A DNA stretch of 64,000 nt from Rhipicephalus microplus (lineage: Eukaryota; Arthropoda; Arachnida; Ixodida; Ixodidae), in assembly GCF_043290135.1 (NCBI RefSeq), contig NC_134702.1:75132417-75196416 (forward strand). Direction: 5' to 3'. Below the pieces are notes generated by a model, which was not told the DNA's origin, searched no databases, and saw only the letters and a program-made list of their open reading frames with translations. Positions 54,631 to 64,000 of the stretch are shown here, one piece after another. The number at the start of each line of letters is the position of its first letter. The first letter of the stretch is position 1. A program made the translations under genes and the position numbers.

Positions 54631-57600
54631 AAGCAGCGACCTCTGGGGGGAATGTTGCAAGCCGTCGAACTGCCGAAAATCCCCCACTGCTGCCGAAACA
54701 CGTGAGAGACGGCGATGAAGACTTCGCCGAGAAAACTGTGACTGCCGACCTCGCTGTGACGATTGACGGCGTTGAAGTGACGGCCTTAGTCGATACGGGT
54801 GCAGACTTCTCCATAATGAGTGAACGATTGGCAGATAAACTCAAGAAAGTCAGGATAGAATGGACGGGCCCTTATATCCGAAGTGCTGGAGGCCAGATAA
54901 TGAATCCCACGGGAAAACGTACAGCAAGACTCACTATTAAGAATGTGGCTTTTGTAGCCACATTTCTGATCCTACCGGAGTGCTGCAAACCTATGATACT
55001 GGGAATGGACTTCTTAAGAGAGTACGGTGCTGTGGTCAACATACGCGACGGTGTGATCACATTTGCCGCTGACAAGTCTGTGACCACTGATCCAGACCAA
55101 GAACCCAGGGTGTTACGTGTGGTCGACGACGACGTCTGCGTGCCACCACTGTCATGTAGTCTTGTTTCCGTGTGTTGTGCCGTGCACTGTAATGAAGACA
55201 GCATAGCCGAACGCATCTTTGACCTTCTTTTTTACCAAGGCATCGCCATCGCTCGCGGTATCGTCAGCTTAGTGGATGGGCGCGCAGACGTGCTTCTGAC
55301 CAACTTCACAATTGAGCGCCGGCACATCGGTAAAGGCACGGCTGTAGCGTACCTCGAGAAGCTCGACTACTCTCACGACTGTCTTCTAATGCAAGGGGAA
55401 GCCACAGCTCAATCACCTCCACATACACCACCAGTTGATATCGGTCCGAGTCTAACACCGACTGAAAGATGCCGTCTTATAGAGCTGCTCAACCAGTTCA
55501 AGGACTGCTTCTCATCGACATCACGAGTAGGTCAAACGCCTCTGACTAAGCATCGCATAACTACGGAAGGCACAGCAAGACCGATCCGACAGAACCCATA
55601 TCGCGTCGCTCAGAAAGAACGTGAGGTAATCCAGCAGCAAGTCAAGAAGATGCTAGAGGATGACGTTATCCAACCTTCAAAGAGTCCTTGGGCATCGCCA
55701 GTGGTACTCGTGAAAAAGAAAGACGGCAGCTTGCATTTCTGCATCGATTATCGTAAGCTGAACTATGTTACAAAATAAGGTGTTTATCCATTACCACGGA
55801 TCGATGACTCTTTGGTCAGGCTACGGCATGCGCGCTACTTCTCGTCAATGGACCTTAAAAGTGGATACTGGCAAATAGAAGTAGAAGAGCGCGACCGAGA
55901 AAAGACCACCTTCGTGACGCCAGACGGGCTTTATGAATTCAAAGTTCAGAGACTAATGGATTCCATTCTGTCCGGCCTGAAATGGAAAACATGCCTTGTG
56001 TACCTCGACGACGTGGTCGTTTTTTCGGCCACGTTTGAAGAGGATCTAAAGCGGCTACTGTCAGTCCTTTAAGCCATACGGTCCACTGGACTCACACTCA
56101 AACCGGAAAAATGCCACTTCGGCTTCGAAAAACTCCAGTTCCTGAGACACGTGATCAGTTGCGAAGGTGTGAAGCCTGACCCAGATAAAACAGCAGCCGT
56201 CGCAAAGTTCGCAAGGCCTGTTGATAAGAAAGCGGTCAGGCGTTTTCTAGGTCTCTGCGCCTACTACCGGCGATTTATAGTAGGCTTCGCACACATCGCC
56301 TCTACACTCACCCGCCTTACAAGGGAAGACATCGCATTTGTATGGGGTGAAGAGCAAGAAGCTTCATTCAGCGAGCTGCGACAGCGTCTACAAACTCCAC
56401 CTGTCCTCACTCACTTCGACGAGAATGCACCAACAGCCATCCATACAGACGCCAGCAATGTGGGCCTAGGTGCTGTTCTTGTCCAATGCCAAGAGGGTGT
56501 GGAGAGAGTGGTTGCCTACGCTAGCAGAACGCTGACACGTGCCGAGTCCAACTACTAAACAACGGAGAAGGAGTGTCTGGCTGTTGTTTGGGCAGTTGCG
56601 AAGTTCCGCCCGCCATTATGTGGCCGTGCTTTCCAAGTCGTAAGCGACCATCACTCTCTTTGTTGGTTGACCAACATGAAAGACCCATCTGGACGTTTAG
56701 CACGATGGAGCTTACGGCTCCAAGAGTACGACATGGCCGTAGTTTACAAGTCCGGAAGGCAACACTTAGACACCGACTGTTTGTCAAGGTCACCGATTGA
56801 ATCACCGGCTATAGAGGATGATGATTTTCCAGGTTTTTTAGGAGTTCTTGATGCAGCTATCATTTCTCGGCAACAACAAGATGATCGGGAGCTCAACTCG
56901 CTTATAGAATTCTTGAACGGACGAGCCGCCAATGCACCAAGAGTGTTTTCGAAGAACTTATCGTCATTCTGTTTACGAGACGGAATTCTGTACAAAAAGA
57001 ACTTTTCATCAACAGGTAGAAGCTATCTGCTGGTAGTTACTGGAGCTCTCCGCAGCGAAATTTTACAAGCCTGCCATGACGAAGCCACTGCGGGCCACCT
57101 CGGTTTCACAAGAACACTGACACGCATCAAAGAAAAATATTACTGGCCAAGAATCACAGCAGAGGTTAAACATTACGTCCGAACATGCATTGATTGTCAG
57201 CGGCGCAAGGTACCACCTGTCAAACCCGCTGGGATATTACATCCTGTGCCCGTGCCAGAAACCCCGTTTTCTCAAATCGGTATGGATCTGCTGGGTCCAT
57301 TCCCAACATCGGACAGCGGCAACAAATGGGTTATAGTGGCGACGGACTACTTCACCCGGTACGCGGAGACCAAGGCAATCGCGAGTGGCATTGCAGCTGA
57401 AGCGGCCCAGTTCTTCATTGAGAACATTGTTCTGAGACATGGTGCTCCAGCTGTCGTCGTAACAGACAAACGTACCGCGTTTATAGCCGAGCTTTTGCGC
57501 ACTGTGCTTACGCTCAGTGGCACAGCGCATAGGAAGACGACAGCTTACCACCCACAAACGAATGGGCTTACAGAAAGACTTAACAAGACAATCGCTGACA

Positions 57601-58121
57601 TGCTTTGCATGTACGTCGACGTAGAACACAAGAATTGGGACCGAATATTGCCGTACATCACATTCGCGTATATTACGGCGCGCCAGGAAACAACAAAAAT
57701 GACGCCGTTCGCACTAATTCATGGCAGAGAAGTTACGACAATGCTTGACGCCATGCTGCCTTACGATTGCAATGACTCAGGAACAGACGCCGCAGACTTC
57801 ACTGAGCGCGCCGAAGAAGCAAGGCAGCTTGCCCGCGTCAGAATAATGAACCAGCAGCAACTTGACGCCCAACGGTACAACCTTCACCATAAATTCGTCA
57901 TTTATCAACCAGGAGATAGAGTCTGGGTTTGGTTTCCTGTACGACGACGAGGCCTCTCAGAGAAACTTCTACGCCGATACTTCGGACCCTACAAGGTTCT
58001 GCGCCGTCTTAGCGACGTGACGTACGAAGTCGTGCCCGACGCCTCCTCCTGTTCCAAACGTCGCCAGCATCTGCCTGAGACAGTACACGTGGTCCGCATG
58101 AAACTTTACCACTCTCAGTGA
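54627..58121 (+). pseudogene. Pol polyprotein (PR-RT-RNase H-IN), three in-frame stops
   Basis: Pol continues in the -1 frame relative to gag to TGA 58119-58121. Protease: ALVDTGADFSIMSE near 54785. RT: PWASPVVLVKKKDGS and CIDYRKLNYV, then SSMDLKSGYWQIEV, and YLDDVVVF near 56001. RNase H: HTDASNVGLGAVL, then TEKECLAVV and VSDHHSLCWL. Integrase: H-x6-H near 57075 and C-x2-C near 57186. The DDE residues lie near 57285 (MDLLGPF), 57465 (VTDKRTAF) and 57573 (TERLNK). A YFGPYKVLRR module is near the end. Lesions: TAA at 55776, 56070 and 56556, and an in-frame loss of about 12 residues before QRLMDSILSG near 55947. No frameshift was seen. Confidence 0.93.
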
Positions 58122-58157
58122 TGTAAACACTCGATGGCCGCATCTCTACCTGTTGAG
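58122..58157 (+). repeat. first part of the Gypsy 3' LTR
   Basis: tgtaaacactcgatggccgc begins directly after the pol stop, with the TG start usual for LTRs, and runs to the insertion point. Its last 13 bases (58145-58157) are repeated at 63888-63900. The LTR continues at 63901. Confidence 0.8.
58145..58157. repeat. left copy of 13-bp target-site duplication
   Basis: TCTACCTGTTGAG; identical to 63888-63900. The pair flanks the nested I-group element exactly, the left copy preceding its 5' end (tggggggcgctgcgag) and the right copy following its ACC-repeat tail. Confidence 0.93.
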
Positions 58158-58396
58158 TGGGGGGCGCTGCGAGCGCTCGATGGTGACGGACGCACTCCAC
58201 ATCGCCTCCGTAGATTTTATGCTATTTCTGCGGACATCCACCTTGGTACCCCTGAAACTTGGATTTATCATCACCGCCAAGTTCTCCGCATCAACTAGAC
58301 AACACCTTCGTCCAAGTGGGTCCTGTTTTGACAACTTGAGGGACGTCCTTCACTCCCGGCTACAACGCCGCCTCGCTAAGGGCTCTCAGCCCGGCG

Positions 58397-60229
58397 ATGG
58401 CGGCCGCTAACGTGGTTACGGGCTATGATCCTACCTCAAGCCAAATGCTGTCCGTGGAGATTTCATCCTCCGTAAACACTATGCCATCAGAAGATGAATA
58501 CCTCGTCGACATGGTGAGACTGTGGCAACGCAAGCAAGCGAAATCGAAGTCTGCGTCTCAACAACAACGAGACGCCACAGCGGGCCACCATTCCCCAGCC
58601 TTGCAAGGAACGCCGGCGCGCCATCCCTCCGGTGGTGTGCCTACGTCTGCTCCGTCCTCGCAGCCAGCGAAGCAACGCAAGTGGCGTCCGCGTCAAACTC
58701 CTCGCCTCTCTCGCGACGACTACATCGTAGTAGTGAAACCTCGCGTTCCCTGCGAGCTACGCACATTTGTCCCGGCCGATCGCGCGGGCGACGCCATCCG
58801 CAGCTACCTCGGCGACCAGACTACCACGCAAATTCAAGTGTGGCCAATCTGGGAACAGAACATCTTGGTATGTAGCACCACCATTTTGCCTATGGCACAG
58901 CGACTCCTCGGGGACTTCCAGCTGCAAGTAAGGGATCAGCAGCTGCCAGTTCGAGGCCACGCCAAGGCACCAGGGGATACATGCAAGGGCGTCATCAATG
59001 TAAACCCTGCTGAAATCCCGGAGAAGATAAAGTCTGAACTGTATTGGCCTCAAGGTACTATCCTTGCGGTCCGCAAACTCAGAGATTCCGCGGCGGCGGT
59101 CGTGACTTTCGAGGGCACGAAGTTACCCCGCTTCCTCTTCTACGACTGCGTGGCGACGTATATCCGCGCCTACAAGAAAACGGTCCCTGTATGCACCAAG
59201 TGTAGTACCATCGGTCATCGACCACCTCAGTGTCCTCACGCCGCTCCAACCCAGTGTGCCAAATGCGGAACCCCCGCACCTGCAGGTCTCAATGCCCACG
59301 ACTGCCACCCCAAGTGCCTCCTCTGCCACGGCGCCCATGAGACTGGGACCAGTGGCTGCACGGCAAAATAACGAAAATATCGGAAACGCAAGCAGCCCTC
59401 ACCATCTCCTCGAGGGACCACCTCATGTTCGTCACAGCCAGACAGCAGCACAAACCTGCATCATTCGGCTCCACCACTCCACGCCGACACTCAAGCATTC
59501 CCACCGCTCGAAGCACCAGCGGCGGTACCTCAGGTGAGCAGTTGGGCAATGAAAGCTGCTTCTAAGCCTCTCTCACTGCCTTCTGTCGATCCTCCTTCTT
59601 CCGAACTTGCGGCCCTTCGCCAGCAAGTTGCGGCACTTCAAAAGCAAAATTCTCTTTTAACTAAACAACTCGAACTCTTAAATAAGCGACTTCAACCCCA
59701 ACAACAGTGTACTGCAAGGCCATCCGGTATTGCCTCCTCTGTCCAGGCGGCTACGCCAGCTACGTCCAAGCTTAGTCCTCGCGCTAAGTCCACTCCCATT
59801 AAACCGCCGGTTCAAGCAGCCATGCGTACTCCAGCACTCGGAACCGGTGCCACATCTACTCCAGAAGCTCTTGAGGCTCCTGGGGCACCTCAGGTTCTCT
59901 TGCCCGCTAACCAAACTCTCCCTAGCGAAGAGCACACCCCGCGCGTAGAGGAACGCCTCACGCGCGTCGAAGCTTCGATTAATCACCTCCTCACCAGCTT
60001 CTCGGTCCAACGCATAGTAGTAGAGGTTACCCAGGCTATTCAAGCCTGGGCAATCACCAAGTTTCAACCCAAGGCTTCGAGTTCCCGCTCCTGCTCGGTG
60101 AGCAGTGAGGGTACAGCTCCACGGCGTCGTCGTAAGGTGGCTACCACCACCCCGCCGTCGGACAATCCGGCCTCCGTGCCCCTCCCTGCCTCTGAGGATT
60201 CCGAGCGGGACATGGAGGACCAAATATAA
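58397..60229 (+). pseudogene. ORF1 of the nested I-group element, one stop codon
   Basis: The ATG at 58397 starts a frame that stays in register for 610 codons to 60229, interrupted only by TAA at 59369-59371. Residues about 110-250 form the conserved ORF1 block (DDYIVVVKPRVPCELRTFV, CSTTILPMAQRLLGDF and AVVTFEGTKLPRFLFYD). Cys/His knuckles at 266-321 include CTKCSTIGHRPPQC, a CAKC...HDC unit and CLLCHGAHETGTSGC. After the stop come a Ser/Pro-rich part, a coiled coil at about 400-437 (SELAALRQQVAALQKQNSLL) and a Thr/Pro/Ala-rich tail. It would coat the element RNA; the stop would release a protein that keeps the knuckles but loses the coiled coil. Confidence 0.88.
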
Positions 60230-60246
60230 AACCTAGGACAGTCACG

Positions 60247-63200
60247 ATGGCTACCAATCGTACGTCCCGTTCAAACATTGCGTCTAAATTCGAGATCATA
60301 CAGTGGAACCCTGGAGGCTTCGGGAACAGGCGAAAGCGTTCACTTTTTTCCCTTTTCGTCAGCTCACTTGGCTCTCAGCCGGCCGTCTTGGCGCTCCAAG
60401 AATCTGGCCCTGCTCCATCTCTTTCTGGATACTGCTCCTATGTAGGCGGCACCACCACATGCCTCCTCGTGCATAAAGCTTACACGGTGATACAGATCGG
60501 CCTCAATCTGGATCTTCCTTACGACTATTGCATGATATCAGTGCTGTCTCAGCGGAGGGGCCAACCATCAATACATATCTTAAACGTGTACTGTCCCCCT
60601 CGCCTTGCGAGGGCTTCGTTTGCGCATCTCTTCCATCGGGCACTGCGTATAGCGGCCCGACAACCACTGGTGATTGTCGGGGACTTTAATGCCCCCAGCC
60701 CTCACTGGGGTTACCACTACGAGAAGGTCCGGGGCAGAGAGCTCAAGGAGCTCATTTCCTCGCTGAGCCTGACGCTTCTTACCGATCCGGCACAACCCAC
60801 ACGTTCCGGCAACTCGGTCACGCGAGACACATTCCCCGACCTCTCCCTCACCCGTCACATCCGCGATGCTACATGGGAAAATTTAGGCGAAAACCTCGGC
60901 AGCGATCACTTTTTACTCCGAATTTCGTTCACACCGCAGCAGAAAATGCGCCAACACTGGGGCCGAGCCCGTCTCACCGATTGGACTCTGTTCAGAATGC
61001 AACCATTCCCCGCCGGCCTCTCCTCGACCGAATATGCAGCGTGGGCATCATACGCTCTTCATATGAAACAAGCGAACACTCGCACCCTTGCAACCTCTAA
61101 TTTGACTCCTGATAGATCCACACCTCCTACATCTTTGGCACGCTCGCCGAGGGCTCATAAGGCACTGGAAACGCAACAAACTTAATCAGAAACTTCGCGC
61201 TCGCATTGAGGCGCTCACTGCAGAGGCGGCCGCATACTCCGCACAACTTTCCGATGCTAACTGGGCAGACACCTGTTCGAAGGCTGCAAACCAGATGAGC
61301 TCTAAGAGTGCGTGGCGACTCTTTAGTAGCCTTCTCGATCCTTCCACCACCAGGGGAGAAACACAACGCCAGCTCCACCGTGTTCTGCATGCCTTTCAGG
61401 GCACTACAGATGAACTCGCGCGAGAACTTTGTGACCGCTACATCCGCCGCACAATTGATCCTGCAGGCTCAGCATATACGTATTCCGGTGCCCCTAACAC
61501 CGACCTCGACGCCCCATACACGCTTTCTGATTTACGATTTGCACTCACGAAAATGCGACGGGGCACGGCCCCTGGACGCGACGGAATCACAGTATCGCTC
61601 CTGGCAAATCTTCCCCACCAAGCACACCTCTCGCTACTCCAGCTAATAAATTCGATATGGGACGGTTCTCCGCTTCCAACAGAATGGACCACATCGGTCG
61701 TGACATTCATTCCCAAATCGGCAAAGTCCGTTAGTATTGAGGCACTGAGACCCATCTCACTTACGTCTTGCGCAGGCAAACTCATGGAAACCATGGTTCG
61801 CGAACGCCTTTCCGCCTACTTGGAGGCCAGGAGCACCTTTGCCGACACGATGTTTGGCTTTCGCCCGCATATGTCGGCGCAGGACGTCCTGCTCCAGCTT
61901 CAACACGATATCATAGAGCCGACTACTATGCGCCATAACGATAAAGCCGTGCTCGCTCTCGATCTCCGCGGGGCGTTCGACAACGTCAAACACAGCACTA
62001 TACTCACTAACCTGTCTACCACAAACTGCGGGCAGAAGACTTTCAACTACATTCGCGCCTTTCTATCACATCGCACCGCCTTCATTCGCCCTAATTCTAC
62101 CGAACACGGCCCGTACTTATTAGGCACGTGGGGTACATTTCAAGGGGCAGTCCTGTCTCCTCTGCTTTTTAACCTGGCGATGATGAACCTCCCCTCTCTT
62201 CTAAGCGAGGTCGAGGGAATACAACACGCAATATATTAGACGATATCACAATCTGGACCAACACCGGCTCCTTAGCGCAAATCGAAGAACGCCTGCAAAA
62301 GGCTGCCCTTCTGGTGGACACCTAGGCAGGTTCATGCGGCCTGAAGTGCTCTCCAGCTAAATCGGCTCTTCTTTCAGTCTCTCCGCTACCGCCGCCTCAA
62401 ACTTTTCTTCCGTCCGGGCCCGTCCCGTCAGTGCAAAATATTCGGGTTCTTGGCCTTCACCTCACATCGTCCTTGGATCCAAAGGGCACAATAGCCGGCC
62501 TCAGACGCACCAGCGAACAGGTGAGCCGCATGATACGGCGAGTTTCTACCAAGCGCGGCGGCCTCCGCGGGTCTCAGTCCCTCTGATTGGCCCACGCGTT
62601 TGTGACCAGTCGCGTCCTCTACGCCTTGCCTTACCTTCGCCTGCGTCGTCGACACGAGCACCAGCTGGACGTCCTTCTTCGTTCAGTATACAAACGCGCT
62701 CTGGACCTACCTATTGCAACTTCCAACAGCCGATTCACGGCTCTGGGGGTACACAACACCTTTGCAGAGATGCGCGAAGCTTATCGCGTTAACCAAATCA
62801 ATCGACTGTCGCAGACGCCTTCAGGGTGCCGTCTTCTACACAGACTTGGCCTTAACCCGATATCTGACGAAGACCCTCTGCAGCCGGTACCAGAGCTCTG
62901 GCGTCAAAAGCTATGGGTGGAACCTCTACCCCGTAATATGAACCCTGACCTCCATCCTGGCCGTAGACTAGCACGCGCCGCGCCCCTTCATACGCGACAC
63001 TCCGATCGTCCTGGTGTTTTCTACGTGGACGTCTCGGGTCCCTCCCCCTCGGGTCACTTCACGGCTGCCGTGATTACAGAGGGCAAACACGTAGATGGCC
63101 TCTCCTTTCGAGCAGACACAGTAACGCACGCTGAAGAGGTTGCCATAGCTTTGGCCGCCTCTCACCCTGCCTCACGCACCATCCTGACGGACTCGCGCTC

Positions 63201-63594
63201 GGCCTGTTCTCAGTACCTTCAGGGTGCCATTGCTCCGCTGGCGGCTAGCCTACTACAGGCAGCCTCTTGGCGCTTTAACCCTCATCCCATTCGTATAGTG
63301 TGGACCCCAGGCCACTCGGGCCTGCCCGGCAACGAGGCGGCAAATGCCGCTGCCCGCGCTTCTCTTGTCCGGGCCGTTGCCCCTCCATGTCCCGAGACGA
63401 AATCTGGCAATACCAACCTGACGCGCTTTCGCGAAATTTTGGCTTATTACGGGGCTTCGCGCCGCCTCTACCCGGACCCCGCACGTGGTCTGGAGAAAGC
63501 GGACGAACGACTGCTACGCCGCCTGCAGACGAACACCTTTATCAGTCCGGCGGTCGCCAGGCACTTTTTGCCGGAAATCAATGGCACCTGCTAG
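60247..63594 (+). pseudogene. ORF2 (EN-RT-RNase H) of the nested I-group element
   Basis: Endonuclease: IIQWNPGGFGNRRK (Asn 21), ALQESGP (Glu 52), LVIVGDFNAPSPHWG (Asp 146) and GSDHFLLRISF. RT: APGRDGITVSLLANL, SIEALRPISLTSCAGKLMET, MFGFRPHMSAQDVLL, LALDLRGAFDNV and FQGAVLSPLLFNLAM. RNase H: FYVDVSGP near 63025, THAEEVAIAL near 63127, ILTDSRSA near 63183 and WTPGHSGLPGNEAANAA near 63301, where the usual final Asp is Asn. Lesions: a frameshift near 61150, a frameshift within the catalytic YxDD box near 62235, stops near 62323 and 62585, and a stop at 63594 followed by further C-terminal-like sequence to about 63792. Confidence 0.9.
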
Positions 63595-63887
63595 ACCTGT
63601 CATGTGCTCGCCGACACATATCACGTCGTAGCATCGTGCCCAGTTAATCCCGTCCCTTTCTCATCCTCTTTTCCTATCCCAACTAGAGAGGCTTCGGAGG
63701 AGCACCTGCTCGGCTGCTCTACCTTGGCTGCACAACGCTCCTTGGTGGAGCGCGCACGGGCAGCTTCCAGCTCCACTGGCGTCCCGGAATAGGGTCTTGC
63801 CACTCTAGCACGCCGATGGGCCACGTCGGCACTCTCTAGTAGACTTTTTCTGAAATAAATGTTTTTTACCACCACCATCTACCTGTT

Positions 63888-63900
63888 GAGCGTCGAGACG
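63888..63900. repeat. right copy of 13-bp target-site duplication
   Basis: Identical to 58145-58157; directly follows the accaccacca tail of the I-group element and precedes the resumed LTR sequence. Confidence 0.93.
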
Positions 63901-64000
63901 ACGCTCACTCTGGCGGGAGGGTAATGCCGCGTGCATAGCTGCATATAGCGTCCACAACGAAGAACGCGGATTTGCTCTAGAGGCGCAGCGCAGCAAAGTA
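63901..64000 (+). repeat. Gypsy 3' LTR, continuation cut by the window edge
   Basis: From ccgcgtgcatagctgcat (63927) it matches the 5' LTR remnant at 52990-53066, with small indels (the 5' copy has an extra gagatagcgac-type segment). The remainder of the LTR, including the region matching the aataaa and terminal accagcgaca, lies beyond 64000. Confidence 0.88.

Larger units (their letters stand above)
52990..58157 (+). mobile_element. Ty3/Gypsy LTR retrotransposon (part before the nested insertion)
   Basis: The order is a truncated 5' LTR, gag, and pol (protease, RT, RNase H, integrase), then the first 36 bases of the 3' LTR, which is interrupted at 58157 and resumes at 63901. Gag and pol each keep a single frame throughout, with few lesions: one stop in gag, three stops and one short deletion in pol. 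Relationships within Ty3/Gypsy were not determined. Confidence 0.93.
58158..63887 (+). mobile_element. full-length I-group non-LTR retrotransposon nested in the Gypsy 3' LTR
   Basis: 5.73 kb between perfect target-site duplications: a 239-bp 5' UTR, ORF1 (58397-60229), a 17-base gap, ORF2 (60247 to 63594, with remnants to about 63792), and a 3' UTR ending in ttctgaaataaatgtttttt plus an ACC repeat. It has the same architecture as the element at 43-49 kb but is much better preserved. It must be younger than the Gypsy element it interrupts. Confidence 0.95.

Noticed and set aside
59678..60223. Minus-strand frame of 181 residues
   Set aside because: Antisense shadow of ORF1 in the nested I-group element.

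Overview
The window is eukaryotic, repeat-dominated DNA, most probably from a hard tick (Ixodidae). The strongest pointer is a recurring SINE of about 240 bp with a tRNA-like head (good A box and B box) and a conserved body. It resembles the Ruka-type SINEs described from ixodid ticks and occurs in several states of decay on both strands. The microsatellites (CAGA/GATA, TA/GT, TTTA, CA) and several lineages of broken retroelements fit a large arthropod genome. There are no bacterial-style operons, rRNA genes, CRISPR arrays or complete host genes.

Layout. 0-10 kb: microsatellites and 5'-truncated CR1/L2-group reverse transcriptase relics (1.5-3.2, 6.0-7.0 and 9.0-9.8 kb). 10-16 kb: a SINE, a MITE-like repeat, a diverged inverted repeat, an ORF1-only I-group element (13.0-14.8) and a Ty3/Gypsy RT relic (15.2-15.9). 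16.04-18.42 kb: a segment bounded by perfect 13-bp inverted repeats, with 34-bp subterminal repeats and, on the minus strand, duplicated exons resembling the SET/MYND junction of a SMYD-type methyltransferase. 18.4-19.5 kb: an RTE-group RT relic. 20.4-24.7 kb (minus): a nearly complete CR1/L2-group retrotransposon with intact ORF1, an ORF2 broken by one visible frameshift, and a partly duplicated 5' end. 26.1-28.6 kb (minus): another ORF1-only I-group element. 28.7-29.1 and 42.1-42.9 kb: arrays of the same ~147-bp repeat. 31.1-34.3 kb: a large diverged inverted duplication, one arm carrying a SINE with a 10-bp target-site duplication. 34.9-36.6 kb: a diverged tandem duplication. 41.5-42.0 kb: a PIF/Harbinger transposase fossil. 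43.3-48.9 kb: a decayed full-length I-group element. 49.3-50.9 kb (minus): a Ty3/Gypsy gag-protease relic.

53.0-64.0 kb is the most informative part. A Ty3/Gypsy element has gag and pol each in one frame, pol lying -1 to gag, with a G GGA AAC slippery heptamer directly before the gag stop. A 5.73-kb I-group element sits inside its 3' LTR, flanked by a perfect 13-bp target-site duplication; the LTR resumes afterwards and runs to the window edge. Both elements carry inactivating mutations.

Functionally the window is a nested record of transposition. The only candidate host-derived coding sequence is the SMYD-like exon pair. Clade names for relics come from motifs read by eye, not from phylogeny.
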